Source of the DNA: an uncultured Sterolibacteriaceae bacterium
GTDB taxonomy: Bacteria > Pseudomonadota > Gammaproteobacteria > Burkholderiales > Rhodocyclaceae
Length of the DNA stretch: 64,000 nt
NCBI GenBank assembly: GCA_937888595.1
Contig: CALARK010000022.1
Span: forward strand, 186,001-250,000
Direction of reading: 5' to 3'
The notes under the pieces are model-generated. The model did no database searches and was not told the origin of the DNA. It worked only from the letters and a program-made list of their open reading frames with translations. Positions 24,621-33,549 of the stretch are shown one piece after another. The number at the start of each line of letters is the position of its first letter. Position 1 is the first letter of the stretch. The position numbers and the translations under genes were made by a program.

Positions 24621-25325
24621 ATGAAAAGGATACTCATCACAGCCTTTGCGATTGCTTTGTCGGTGGGACAGGCAATCGCCCAGGACATTGATGTGAAGGT
24701 CGATGGAGATGGACCGATCAGTATCGCTTCGAATTCCGGCATCCACATCGAGTTTCGCAACAGCCCCACCCTTACTGCCGTCTTCACGACAGAGCTGCGG
24801 CAGGCTGGCGCTCAAATCAGAGAGACGGCTTCGTCGGAGACATATCGGCTGCTCCTTTACGGCTACTACTCGTCGCGGGACTCACTTGGCCGGGTCCGGG
24901 CTGCGGACATTGGCCGGATCAAAGAGGGGGTTGATGCGAAGGGCGATCCATCGCACTCGGCAACGGTGTCCGACGGAGTCGCTTGGGAAGCCGGAAAACT
25001 ATTCGGTAGCGCTGGCGCCGGTTATGCCGCAGCCACTGTAGTGGCAACCATCCAGAATCTTCTCAATTCACCCGAGGATGGCCAGGAGGACCAACTTCTG
25101 CGAAACCGGTTTGTAGGCAAGGAGGGAGCGAATGCTGCGCAGGTGGTCGTGGTTCTCGCGCCTCCCGGCGTCGAACCACGGCCATCCGCCATCGCCAGGC
25201 CCGGGAAGGTCATGATCATCGTTGCGAGACCCAAGGCTGGTGAGGGGGCTGCACACGAAACTATCCAGGCAGCCGTGAAGGCTGCCGTCGAGGCAATAAA
25301 GAGAGCGATCAAAGAGGGGGCGTGA
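24621..25325 (+). CDS. secreted protein of unknown function
   Basis: A 234-residue protein with a good signal peptide (ILITAFAIALSVGQAIAQ), preceded by an in-frame ATG at 24606. The mature part contains a Gly/Ala-rich segment (LFGSAGAGYAAATVVATIQNLL) that could insert in a membrane, as in TraT-like surface-exclusion lipoproteins, but no lipobox is seen. It overlaps the next gene by 4 bp. I do not recognise it with confidence. Confidence 0.55.
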   Translation: MKRILITAFAIALSVGQAIAQDIDVKVDGDGPISIASNSGIHIEFRNSPTLTAVFTTELRQAGAQIRETASSETYRLLLYGYYSSRDSLGRVRAADIGRIKEGVDAKGDPSHSATVSDGVAWEAGKLFGSAGAGYAAATVVATIQNLLNSPEDGQEDQLLRNRFVGKEGANAAQVVVVLAPPGVEPRPSAIARPGKVMIIVARPKAGEGAAHETIQAAVKAAVEAIKRAIKEGA

Positions 25326-26215
25326 TGGACGCGCTTTCTGTTACTACGGCCGAAGGTGTCGATGGCGCTTTCATAACCCGCTGGAGATGGCGGCAGAGCG
25401 GCGCGAAACAGCCCTTGGCCGGTGAAATTGTCGTACGTCTGGATGAGTCATATCGGCACGACCGCGCCATCGTTGCCGAGTTGGCAGCGATCCATTACCT
25501 CTTGGAGGAACGGCACGTTCATGGCGAGAACCGCTTGGGCGATGGTATCAAGATCGAGGTTTCGTTCGGCGCGATCCGCAAGGCACTCCTGAAGGGGGCC
25601 CTCAAGAAGAAGGACGAAGGCGATACCGATAAGGGACATGTCGCTGGCTGCGCAACCTTTCTCGCCACGAAATACTTCGAGGCAGAGATAGTGGTAGGTC
25701 GGAAGTGGCAGGACGATGAGCCGAAATCGTTCGAGCAGGCGGAGATCACTACTTCTGCATCATTCCCTAGGCCCAGAGCCCATTGCCATCTGTTGGGTGA
25801 GGATGTCCTGATTACGCGCCACGCCATGCGCCGGCAAATCGCCCGAATCGACGCAAACAATCCGAGTAAACCGAAGCCTCTCGATGAGAATGATCTTTCG
25901 ATCATTCCCGATAAGTGGTGGGCAACAGCTTGGAGATGGTTCGGAAATATCTTCAAGGAGGGTTCCAACCTCCGGCGCGTGAAGCTGCTTCCCAAGTGGC
26001 ACGCATACTATGTAAGGAAATACGGGCCCGGCTCACAATACCTCTGGCACCCAGACTCGCAAGGTGTCGTTATCGTCAAACGCGACCATGGCAGCCTGGT
26101 TGTGGCAACGGTGATTCACGACGAATACGCGGCGATCGAAAGAGACCCTGTGCAAGTTGGACAACATCTCGTCTCGCATCAAGTGCGAAAGGCGAGGGCG
26201 ACCTCACCGACCTAG
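25322..26215 (+). CDS. hypothetical protein
   Basis: A 297-residue soluble protein (GTG start overlapping the upstream stop; ATG at 25325 is the alternative). The N-terminal third (GEIVVRLDESYRHDRAIVAELAAIHYLLEE) resembles RNase H-like folds in hydrophobic pattern with an Asp and Glu in plausible places; this is a weak impression, not a family hit. The C-terminal half is basic with several Trp. Lies between a secreted protein and a NERD protein in one transcription unit. Confidence 0.5.
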   Translation: MMDALSVTTAEGVDGAFITRWRWRQSGAKQPLAGEIVVRLDESYRHDRAIVAELAAIHYLLEERHVHGENRLGDGIKIEVSFGAIRKALLKGALKKKDEGDTDKGHVAGCATFLATKYFEAEIVVGRKWQDDEPKSFEQAEITTSASFPRPRAHCHLLGEDVLITRHAMRRQIARIDANNPSKPKPLDENDLSIIPDKWWATAWRWFGNIFKEGSNLRRVKLLPKWHAYYVRKYGPGSQYLWHPDSQGVVIVKRDHGSLVVATVIHDEYAAIERDPVQVGQHLVSHQVRKARATSPT

Positions 26216-26220
26216 AGATC

Positions 26221-27147
26221 ATGGGAACGCATTCCGCCATCGCCATCGGAAGAGGCCTGCGCCTGATTACCCTGTCGAGCTTTGCTGGCGATAGGGCTGA
26301 TGCCTTGCGGCAGCAGCGCATCCAGGATTATGAGATGCAATGCGCAAGACAGCGGTTGCGCCTGATCGATTTCAGCATGGCGCGCGACCTGGCGCTCTCG
26401 CGAGCAAAATACTCCCTGTCGGGATTCGATTTGATCGGGGCTTGGCGAAGCTGGCGAGAGAGCCGCCAGGCCGAGAGGGCGATTGAACAGCTTCGCAAGG
26501 CGGCCCCGATCGCTCGTTCTGCATCTATCGAAGAACAACAGGCGAGGGCCGGTGACGAGGCGGAGAAGCGTCTGGACGAATATCTGGCGATGTGCCTCGG
26601 CGAGAAATGGACGCTCATCGCGGGATACTCAGGCCGCAACGGCGAGATCGACCGCATCCTGGTCGGCCCCTGGGGCGTCTTTGCCTTCGAGATCAAAGGC
26701 AACCGGGGGGTGATCCATTCGGACGGGGCGCGGTGGTGGGTAGAACGATTCGACCGCCGCGGCAATCCGTTAGAAACGAAAACCCTCCCGAGGGCGCCGG
26801 ACGCTCAATTGGCCAAGACTGCGGGTTGGCTGGAGGGATGGTTGCGTCGCAACGAAATCGATCTGCGCGTCGGCAGGGTTATCCTGTTCCCGGCCGATGA
26901 TGCGCGAATCGGTGTGATTCACGCCGCCAATGCGGACTTGGTGGCGACGTTGAGGGAGCTGGATTTGGGCAGCCTATTCGACCCTAGCTGCAAGGGTGGC
27001 GCTCTCGCTCCGGTCGTATGCGAGCGCATTGCGAACCTCGTCGTGAGAGATCATTCGTTCTGGGAGCGCAGGCGCCTCGGCGCGTCGGGGACGGCAAGCC
27101 GACGAGGCGATGGCGAGGTCAGCCGACTCTCTTTCGCAGGTCTCTGA
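26221..27147 (+). CDS. NERD-domain (nuclease-related) protein
   Basis: A 308-residue protein. The N-terminal ~110 residues are helical and basic. A NERD domain follows at ~115-240 with AGYSGRNGEIDRILVGPWGVFAFEIKG, giving the D...ExK catalytic arrangement of the PD-(D/E)xK fold, then PDAQLAKTAGWLEGWL typical of NERD. It could cut or bind DNA. It starts 5 bp after the previous gene and overlaps the convergent XRE gene by 29 bp. Function in the element (DNA processing or defence) is not known. Confidence 0.75.
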   Translation: MGTHSAIAIGRGLRLITLSSFAGDRADALRQQRIQDYEMQCARQRLRLIDFSMARDLALSRAKYSLSGFDLIGAWRSWRESRQAERAIEQLRKAAPIARSASIEEQQARAGDEAEKRLDEYLAMCLGEKWTLIAGYSGRNGEIDRILVGPWGVFAFEIKGNRGVIHSDGARWWVERFDRRGNPLETKTLPRAPDAQLAKTAGWLEGWLRRNEIDLRVGRVILFPADDARIGVIHAANADLVATLRELDLGSLFDPSCKGGALAPVVCERIANLVVRDHSFWERRRLGASGTASRRGDGEVSRLSFAGL

Positions 27148-27514
27148 CCAGTGCTTCAAGGTCCGCTATTCGTTTCGCTTCCTGAACGCGAGAAAAAATC
27201 TCGTCGAGAACAGTACCGCGCTTTCCTTCTTCCAACCCGTCGAGCAAACCGCGGACGGCGTCCAAACGCTTGAGATAGGTCTCGTCAGGGACGGGGGGTT
27301 GTGCGCACATCGATCCTTCGCCAAGTAGCAGCCAGTTGAGATTGACCCCGGTCTTGCCAATGGCAATCAAGGCCTCCCCGCCTGGAACATTGACGTCATT
27401 CTCGTACTTGCGAAGAACACCAATATGCAACCCAGTTCGTGCGGAGAACTCCTCCTGAGTAAGCCCAAGATGCTTTCTCCATGTCTTAAGGCGCTCTGCA
27501 ATGGTTGAACTCAA
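27119..27514 (-). CDS. XRE-family (HTH_3) repressor
   Basis: A 131-residue regulator: HTH at ~5-60 (IAERLKTWRKHLGLTQEEFSARTGLHIGVLRKYE) and a helical C-terminus (LEALVRDLRKRVG). The TTG start at 27514 is preferred because an AAAGGG ribosome site precedes it; the longer ATG start at 27571 would run across the divergent promoter. It faces the FlhDC-like genes over a shared control region, the same logic as SetR and SetDC in SXT, so it may be the switch that keeps transfer off. It has no visible peptidase domain for RecA-driven cleavage, unlike SetR. Confidence 0.72.
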   Translation of the reverse strand: MSSTIAERLKTWRKHLGLTQEEFSARTGLHIGVLRKYENDVNVPGGEALIAIGKTGVNLNWLLLGEGSMCAQPPVPDETYLKRLDAVRGLLDGLEEGKRGTVLDEIFSRVQEAKRIADLEALVRDLRKRVG

Positions 27515-27541
27515 AACAAACCCTTTTTGCTCTCTTTTCTG

Positions 27542-27579
27542 TTGACACAAACCCAATACGGTATATATCATGCCGGCAT
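27542..27579 (+). promoter_or_regulatory. promoter/operator of the FlhDC-like genes
   Basis: TTGACA at 27542-27547 and TATATC at 27564-27569 (16-bp spacer) form a good sigma-70 promoter. The small dyads ATAC-G-GTAT (27556-27564) and ATGCCGGCAT (27570-27579) overlap the -10 and start region and are candidate repressor sites for the divergent XRE protein. Confidence 0.65.
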
Positions 27580-27600
27580 AGCGTATTCGGGAAATGCGCC

Positions 27601-27876
27601 ATGCAAGACATCGTTTCGATCAACCGCCAGTTTCTCATTATGGCCCGGGAAGCAGCAAACTCCCCGTCTGGCGAAATTATTACAGGTCTATCCCGCCAAG
27701 TGCTGGACAAGCTCTCAAAGCTAAGCTTGGACCAGATTGAGGAGATTGCCCAAGGGGCCGGAGTGAGTCTCATCAGCTTCAGGCTGTCTGAGGACGAACT
27801 CAATCGGCTCACGTCGCTACAAAAGAGCCGACAAACTGCCTATTCCCTAGCGGTCATTGCGTCAGAAGGTCGCTGA
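27601..27876 (+). CDS. flhD: FlhD-like transcriptional activator subunit
   Basis: A 91-residue protein close in layout to flagellar FlhD (DIVSINRQFLIMAREAA ... LIGLS-type helices). The element has no flagellar genes. In SXT/R391 and IncA/C elements, FlhD/FlhC homologues (SetD/SetC, AcaD/AcaC) are the master activators of transfer; gene order D then C and overlap (ATGA-type, 1 bp shared) agree. It should act as a complex with the next protein at upstream boxes of the tra operons. Confidence 0.85.
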   Translation: MQDIVSINRQFLIMAREAANSPSGEIITGLSRQVLDKLSKLSLDQIEEIAQGAGVSLISFRLSEDELNRLTSLQKSRQTAYSLAVIASEGR

Positions 27877-28346
27877 TGGTCGCCCTGGTCGAGCTCGAGA
27901 ACCTGCACCTTGCGCACGATCTTATCCGTGCAGGCCTCCGACTTTCCATAGTGCGCGGTCTGACCGATATTGGTACTCGGACACTACGTCAATGGTGGAA
28001 AGACATCCATGGCGTCAGACCCTCGAACGGCAAGCTTCCAGAGACTGTGCTTTCCTTTATCAGGGATTTGGATACCGCAGCGGTCGTTTCCGCATATGCC
28101 GCGCTCCACCTGCGTTTGCGCGGCCACGAGCTTTCACCTGCGAGCTTGCTGGCCACTTGGCGTGAGTTCCGGCGACTTTGCGCCCCAATCGATATCAATG
28201 CGGCGTACTTTGCCATCAGAGACATCAAGGCACGAATCGTGGTGCTGGCCCACTGCAATACATGCAGCGCAGCCTTCATCTATGACGCCGGCAGCAAACA
28301 CACGGATCGTTGCCCGTTCTGTGAAACGAAGGTTGTTGCGGATTGA
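27876..28346 (+). CDS. flhC: FlhC-like transcriptional activator subunit
   Basis: A 156-residue FlhC homologue. The C-terminal zinc site is intact: Cys127, Cys130, Cys146 and Cys149 (CNTC ... CPFC), as in FlhC. FlhC provides the DNA-binding specificity of the complex. Its stop overlaps the TTG start of the signal peptidase gene. Together with FlhD it is the best candidate to recognise the five shared dyads upstream of trfA, the 3893 gene, the transglycosylase, traH and traW. Confidence 0.88.
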   Translation: MVALVELENLHLAHDLIRAGLRLSIVRGLTDIGTRTLRQWWKDIHGVRPSNGKLPETVLSFIRDLDTAAVVSAYAALHLRLRGHELSPASLLATWREFRRLCAPIDINAAYFAIRDIKARIVVLAHCNTCSAAFIYDAGSKHTDRCPFCETKVVAD

Positions 28347-28876
28347 ATAAGCTGGAATGCTGGGGTTATCAGACCTATATGCTTGATGCCATCTATTCAC
28401 ATTTTTCTCGCCGTTTGCTCGTCTACCTCTGGCTGCTGGTCGTCATAGTCGCCTTCAGCCGGTATTTCACGATCTCTATCAATGTCTCCGATTCTCTACC
28501 TGGGGCGCTTTTTCTGGTGCAGAAGGGGAGCAAACCAAGGAAGGGAGACTTGACCGCCTTTCGGTATCTAGGTGGTGGGCCTTACGAGCGCGGCGCATTG
28601 TTCCTCAAGCGCATGGTCGGAATCCCTGGATCGTCTGTTGTGGTCAAAGATGCCGGGGGCGGCTATCACGACTACTTTGTGGACGGCCTGTTCGTGGGCC
28701 GGGCCAAGCCGTTTTCCAAGAATGGCATATCGCTTAAGACCGGACCCGAGGGAACTATTCCAGCGGGCCGCTACTACATGGCGGCGCCCAATCCCGATAG
28801 CCTGGATTCCCGTTATGCCATGGTGGGATGGGTCTCCGACGAGCAGATCGTCGGCCGGGCGTTCCGCATCTTCTGA
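28343..28876 (+). CDS. conjugative signal peptidase (S26, TraF/TrhF type)
   Basis: A 177-residue membrane peptidase. One N-terminal membrane helix (LVYLWLLVVIVAFS), catalytic Ser in VSDSLPGALFLV and catalytic Lys in LFLKRMVGIPGSSV. It likely matures the pilin or other transfer proteins. TTG start overlaps the flhC-like stop; an internal ATG at 28379 is possible. Confidence 0.85.
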   Translation: MNKLECWGYQTYMLDAIYSHFSRRLLVYLWLLVVIVAFSRYFTISINVSDSLPGALFLVQKGSKPRKGDLTAFRYLGGGPYERGALFLKRMVGIPGSSVVVKDAGGGYHDYFVDGLFVGRAKPFSKNGISLKTGPEGTIPAGRYYMAAPNPDSLDSRYAMVGWVSDEQIVGRAFRIF

Positions 28877-28891
28877 CCGGGAGATAGATGG

Positions 28892-31129
28892 ATGTTTTCC
28901 TGGCTGAAAAGGAAGCCAGCAGAGGTTCCACGAACCCAAGCGATCGAGCCGATCTACCACTGGTCGGAGGACGAAATCCCGCGCTATCCGCCCTTCATGA
29001 AGGGATTGCCGGCGGTTCCGCCTGCAAAGCTTCTTGAGACGCAGGCCGCACTGCTTGACCGAATCTCCGACACCACTATCACGACGCCAAGCGAATTCGC
29101 CCTCCTGTATGTTCCCGCGATCGAGCGATTCGCGTCGTTCGCCCACCTCCTGCCGGCATCACAGTCGCATCACCATCGAGGGGCCGGCGGGCTCCTCAGA
29201 CACTCCTTGGAGGTCGGCCTGTGGGCGCTTCAATCCGCCGACAAGGTGTTGCTCGATGCAGCAAAGACACCCTCCCAGCGGCGCGAAATGGAGCCGCGCT
29301 GGCAGTTTGCCGTGTTCGTGGCGGCGCTCTGTCACGACGCAGGAAAACCCGTGACCGACCTTGTTGTCACCAATCGCGATCGCACGGCGGTATGGAAAGC
29401 AATCAAGGAAGACCTGTACGACTGGGCCAAGAAGAACAAGATCGACGCCTACTTTCTCGACTGGCGCGAGGGGCGCTCCCGGCAGCACACCGCCCTTTCC
29501 AACCTGATCGCCGACCGGATCATTGGCACTGGGGCCCTCGAGTGGATCGAAGAGGGGGGCACGGAGCTTATCGTGTGGCTTCTGGAGTCCCTCAACTGCA
29601 ACCCAGGGCCAGCCAACCTGATCCACGATCTTGTCATCAAGGCGGACCAAACGAGCGTTGAACGCGATCTCAAGTCCCTCGGCGTCGCCATGGCCGGATA
29701 CGACCTCGGGGTGCCCGTGGAGCGGCATCTGACCGACATCATGCGCCGCCTCATCAAGGAGGGGGCGTGGCTGGTCAACGAGCCAGGCGCTCGGCTGTGG
29801 AACATCGGCGGCCATCTGTATCTGATCTGGCCTGCGGCCGGAGAGGAAATAGCAAAGCAGGTGCGCGAGGATGGCATTCCCGGTATCCCGAGAACGCCAG
29901 ACGGCATCCTCGACATGCTCGTTGAGCGGCAGATCGCATATTTGCGCGATGGGGCTGCGCTGGGCGATCGATTCTGGAAGATCGCTCCTGCCTGCCTGGT
30001 GGAGAAGATCCCTGACATCAAGCTTTCGGCGATCCGCTTGCGCAATGAGGCCATGGTGTCATCGGCTCCCATCCCTGCCGTCGAGGGCCGGATTGTCGGG
30101 GGTGAAGAGGGGTCCATCGAGACGACAGCAGCAGCGGAGAACTCTGCGTCAGTAGATGCGGGGCGTCATTCCGAACCGGCGACGCCAGAGGCCAACCCCC
30201 AAGGGCAGCCAATCCGGCCAGATGCAGAGGAGATGGATGCGCAGATCTCGCACGCGACCGAAGGACGCGAGACGCCATCCGGTCCTTCTGCTGATGCCCC
30301 CCAAGCCGCGGAGCACGAAAAGTCGGAGATCAGACTCGATGGAGCCATCGGAGAGGCTTTGAAAGCCCTTCTCCAGGATCTCAAGTCGGGCGACAAGCGG
30401 ATGGGCGAGGATGCTATCGTGGATGCCACTGGTCACTTGCTTTTGCGCTGGCCAGACGCATTCAGCGGCTACGGGCTCACGCCCAAGAACATCTTGGACG
30501 AGCTCTCCAGGCGGGAATGGCTATGGATCGATCCGATGGCGCCGCTCAAGAAAGTGCTCGACGGGCAGTTGGGAAGTGGGGCGGCGAAGGTCATTCGGCT
30601 GGAACAGGATATCAGCGATGCCCTGATTCGGGCGATGGGAGATATCTCGGGCGACAGCACGGCTGCGGCCGACACGCGAACTGAATCCGCGCCACAGTCA
30701 AGCCATCAGGACTCGACGCTCGCTTCTGTGGAGGCGGACCGTGAATTGAAACAACCGGCCGAAGCGCCCAAGCGCGCCAAGCGGACTCGAAAACCCAAGC
30801 CCGAGGGCGCCGATCCGCGACCGCCTGCCACGAAAGAGGCTGGCGCAGGGCAACAGCTGTTGGGCCTCGACCCGGAGGGTGCGACTGGCCCGGCGTCGGA
30901 AACCTCGGGGGAACGGCGACAGCCTGCGCTGGAGGATGTGCTTCATGTGCTCACGGCTCTTCCTGTGCCTTCCGGGGCAGATGGATGGTGCGCTATCCCG
31001 AAGCGGGAAGCCATCGCCGCATGCAGAAAGCACGGGGTGATGCTGACCCACGGGCGTCTTGCCGATCTCGCACAGCAGGGCACCAGCCAACTCGTTTTGG
31101 ACGGAGTCATCCTCAGATATCGCGCCTGA
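28892..31129 (+). CDS. traI: MobH-family relaxase TraI
   Basis: A 745-residue relaxase of the TraI_2/MobH type (SXT-like). The N-terminal domain contains the HHH and HD motifs (HHHRGAGGLLRHSLEVG, ALCHDAGKP) and GRSRQHTALSNLIADRI. The middle is a low-complexity, acidic linker, and the C-terminal ~100 residues form the usual DUF1528 domain (LTHGRLADLAQQGTSQLVLDGVILRY). It nicks oriT and carries the strand into the recipient. oriT itself was not recognised in the window. Confidence 0.92.
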   Translation: MFSWLKRKPAEVPRTQAIEPIYHWSEDEIPRYPPFMKGLPAVPPAKLLETQAALLDRISDTTITTPSEFALLYVPAIERFASFAHLLPASQSHHHRGAGGLLRHSLEVGLWALQSADKVLLDAAKTPSQRREMEPRWQFAVFVAALCHDAGKPVTDLVVTNRDRTAVWKAIKEDLYDWAKKNKIDAYFLDWREGRSRQHTALSNLIADRIIGTGALEWIEEGGTELIVWLLESLNCNPGPANLIHDLVIKADQTSVERDLKSLGVAMAGYDLGVPVERHLTDIMRRLIKEGAWLVNEPGARLWNIGGHLYLIWPAAGEEIAKQVREDGIPGIPRTPDGILDMLVERQIAYLRDGAALGDRFWKIAPACLVEKIPDIKLSAIRLRNEAMVSSAPIPAVEGRIVGGEEGSIETTAAAENSASVDAGRHSEPATPEANPQGQPIRPDAEEMDAQISHATEGRETPSGPSADAPQAAEHEKSEIRLDGAIGEALKALLQDLKSGDKRMGEDAIVDATGHLLLRWPDAFSGYGLTPKNILDELSRREWLWIDPMAPLKKVLDGQLGSGAAKVIRLEQDISDALIRAMGDISGDSTAAADTRTESAPQSSHQDSTLASVEADRELKQPAEAPKRAKRTRKPKPEGADPRPPATKEAGAGQQLLGLDPEGATGPASETSGERRQPALEDVLHVLTALPVPSGADGWCAIPKREAIAACRKHGVMLTHGRLADLAQQGTSQLVLDGVILRYRA

Positions 31130-31131
31130 AC

Positions 31132-31167
31132 GCGAAACGCTGCAAAAGTGTTTGCTTTTCACCCTCG
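31132..31167 (+). promoter_or_regulatory. shared upstream dyad, copy E (before traW)
   Basis: GCGAAACGC and TTTGCTTTTCACCCTCG, ending 32 bp before the traW ATG. Copy C ends exactly the same distance before its gene, which supports a fixed promoter geometry. Confidence 0.65.
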
Positions 31168-31199
31168 GCAGGGGAGGGGGGGCGTGCAAGGATTTGCAG

Positions 31200-31820
31200 A
31201 TGGTTTTGCGATCCGCCTTCTCCATCTGCTTGTGTCTGCTCGCCATCGGCGTCCATGCCGAGGATCTGGGCACTATCGGCCCGACCTACGACATTACCGA
31301 ACGTGACCTGATCGAGGTCATCAAGGACAAGCTCAGCCGGATGGAACGAACTGGCGAGCTTGCGCGCATGCAGGACGACTACAGGCGCAGAGTCGTCAAC
31401 GGCATTGAGCGCCCCAAGCCGATCCAGGGCATCCGCCCAACGGAAACCGCCCGCACGTTCTACATCGATCCCACGTGGACGCTCGACCGCAATGTCGTCG
31501 ACGAAAAAGGCAAGGTGCTATTTGCCGCCGGCACCATGGTCAATCCATTCGATTACGACCGGATGAGCAAGACACTGCTTTTCTTCGATGCCAGATCGAA
31601 GGAACAGGTGGCGTTCGCCAAGCGATTCATGGCGGAAGCCAAGATGCCAGTGAAACCCATTCTGGTTGGCGGTGAGCCGCTCAAACTGATGCGGGAGTGG
31701 AAACGCGAGGTGTTCTACGACCAAGGGGGAACTCTCACGCGTCGCTTCTCCATCACTCAGTCCCCGGCCGTGGTCAGTCAGGAAGGCAAGAGGCTCCGAG
31801 TCGATGAAATCCGCTTGTAA
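31200..31820 (+). CDS. traW: conjugative pilus assembly protein TraW
   Basis: A 206-residue periplasmic protein (signal peptide AFSICLCLLAIGVHA). TraW features: LGTIGPTYDITERDL, GTMVNPFDYDRM, LLFFDARSKEQV. It works with TrbC and TraU in pilus assembly. First gene of the W-U-trbC-N operon behind dyad E. The ATG at 31200 starts a proper signal peptide. Confidence 0.92.
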   Translation: MVLRSAFSICLCLLAIGVHAEDLGTIGPTYDITERDLIEVIKDKLSRMERTGELARMQDDYRRRVVNGIERPKPIQGIRPTETARTFYIDPTWTLDRNVVDEKGKVLFAAGTMVNPFDYDRMSKTLLFFDARSKEQVAFAKRFMAEAKMPVKPILVGGEPLKLMREWKREVFYDQGGTLTRRFSITQSPAVVSQEGKRLRVDEIRL

Positions 31821-32814
31821 GGCACTCGTGGCGATCAGCATGGTGATCATCTGCGCGACCGCGCAGGCCGCCACCTGCAAGGGCAAATTCGCCAACCCGA
31901 TCACCGACATTTGCTGGTCCTGCATCTTTCCCCTACGCATCGGCGGTGCGACGCTGGCATCGATGGACCAGGAGGACACACCCAATCCAGGCGGAGTGGC
32001 CTGCGCGTGCGGGAATCCGCCAAAGATCGGTATGAAGGTGAGCTTTTGGGAGCCGGTACGCCGGGTGGACGTGGTCCGTGAACCCTTCTGTATGGTAAGT
32101 CTGGGGGGTATCAAGATGGACCCAGGCTTTGATGCTCCGGTCGCCTCCCGATACCGTCGAGACGGGCAGGACCAGTCCTCCTTCTACCAGGTGCACTGGT
32201 ACGTTGATCCCGTGATCTTCTACCTGCAGGCCATCCTCGATAACAGTTGCCTCGAGAACCAGGGATTCGATGTTGCCTACCTCACCGAACTCGACCCGCT
32301 CTGGAAGGATGACGAACTGACCCGGATTCTGAATCCAGAAGTCTATCTGTTTGGCAACCTTCCGGCCCGCGCGGCCTGTGCAGCCGATTGTGTCACCGCT
32401 ACGGCAGGCTTTCCGGACAACACGTTCTTTTGGTGCGCCGGTTGCCAAGGAAGCCTCTATCCCCTGAACGGAAACATACAGGCCCATGTGGGAGGTGTGC
32501 AGGCATCCAGCCTGGAGGTCTATCGCATCACGGCCAAAATGCACCGGGAAATGCTCATGTGGGCAGCCTCCGGTGAGGATGGTATGTGCGGGTATTACCC
32601 GCAGCCAGTCATGGACAAGGCTGGCTACAAATACCACATGCTTTATCCGATCCCCCAAACGAAGAAGATCGCAGGCAAGTGCTGCCAGCCATTGGGTCGT
32701 TCGACCATCCTATGGGGAGCGGGCCGCGAATTCCCATTCGAGGGTGAGGACTTCGCCTACCAAATCTTCCGAAAACGGAACTGTTGCCAGGGGGCCGTGA
32801 GTCTTGGGAACTGA
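31804..32814 (+). CDS. traU: conjugative transfer protein TraU
   Basis: A 336-residue Cys-rich periplasmic protein. Signal peptide (LVAISMVIICATAQAA) then the hallmark CKGKFANPITDICWSCIFPL and many paired Cys (CAGC, CCQ). Needed for DNA transfer and pilus assembly. Overlaps traW by 17 bp. Confidence 0.95.
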   Translation: MKSACKALVAISMVIICATAQAATCKGKFANPITDICWSCIFPLRIGGATLASMDQEDTPNPGGVACACGNPPKIGMKVSFWEPVRRVDVVREPFCMVSLGGIKMDPGFDAPVASRYRRDGQDQSSFYQVHWYVDPVIFYLQAILDNSCLENQGFDVAYLTELDPLWKDDELTRILNPEVYLFGNLPARAACAADCVTATAGFPDNTFFWCAGCQGSLYPLNGNIQAHVGGVQASSLEVYRITAKMHREMLMWAASGEDGMCGYYPQPVMDKAGYKYHMLYPIPQTKKIAGKCCQPLGRSTILWGAGREFPFEGEDFAYQIFRKRNCCQGAVSLGN

Positions 32815-32817
32815 GTG

Positions 32818-33549
32818 ATGGCCAAGAACCGCATTTGCCTTCTCCTCCCTCCCTTGTGCCTGGTTCTGGCGCTCCTCCCTGCGTCGGCCCAGGAACACAT
32901 TTCTCCCCAGCAAGGAGCGGTGAGGTTGCCGACTACCGACGAGGTCTCGAAGGCGCAGGCGAGAGCAAGGGAAGCGATGGGGCGTATTCCACAAGGGGGA
33001 TCGCAACACGTGATTGCGCGCCCATCGATGCCGAATGTCGAGGCGCTGCCTAGTCCTTCCGCTGCGGCGCCGGACATCGGCACGCTGGCAGAAAAGTACA
33101 AGGATCTCGGCCGTGCCGCCTTGCCAAGGGATCGTACCGCCGATCTCCTCGTGATGGTGTCTTTGGCGATGCCCAAGGAGACATTGGAGCGCATTGCGGA
33201 TCAGGCGGAACTCGCGGGGGCAACGCTCATCTTCCGAGGGCTCAAGGGTGAGTCGATGACCAAGATGGGCGATGAGGTGCAGAAGATTCTCCGCGGCAAG
33301 AACGTTGCGGTTGCCATTCACCCACCCGCATTCCAGCAGTTTAGTGTCACGCGAGTTCCTGCGGTAGTCATTGCGCGGCCCGAGGCGGGGCATGTGCTCG
33401 AAAACGGTTGTTCAAGGACGGAAACATTCGTCAAGGTGTCCGGTGACGTATCGCTCGACTACGCCCTCGATTACATCGAACGCAGGAGCGCAACATGGGC
33501 TGCCGCGGCGAAAGAGTTCCGCAGGAGGATCATCAGGGGGATCAATTGA
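32818..33549 (+). CDS. trbC: TrbC-type pilus assembly protein
   Basis: A 243-residue secreted protein (signal peptide LLLPPLCLVLALLPASA). The C-terminal ~150 residues match the F-type TrbC domain (LLVMVSLAMPKETLERIADQAELAGATLIFRGL ... AFQQFSVTRVPAVV), a thioredoxin-like fold without the CxxC. A GTG at 32815 is an alternative start. Confidence 0.88.
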   Translation: MAKNRICLLLPPLCLVLALLPASAQEHISPQQGAVRLPTTDEVSKAQARAREAMGRIPQGGSQHVIARPSMPNVEALPSPSAAAPDIGTLAEKYKDLGRAALPRDRTADLLVMVSLAMPKETLERIADQAELAGATLIFRGLKGESMTKMGDEVQKILRGKNVAVAIHPPAFQQFSVTRVPAVVIARPEAGHVLENGCSRTETFVKVSGDVSLDYALDYIERRSATWAAAAKEFRRRIIRGIN

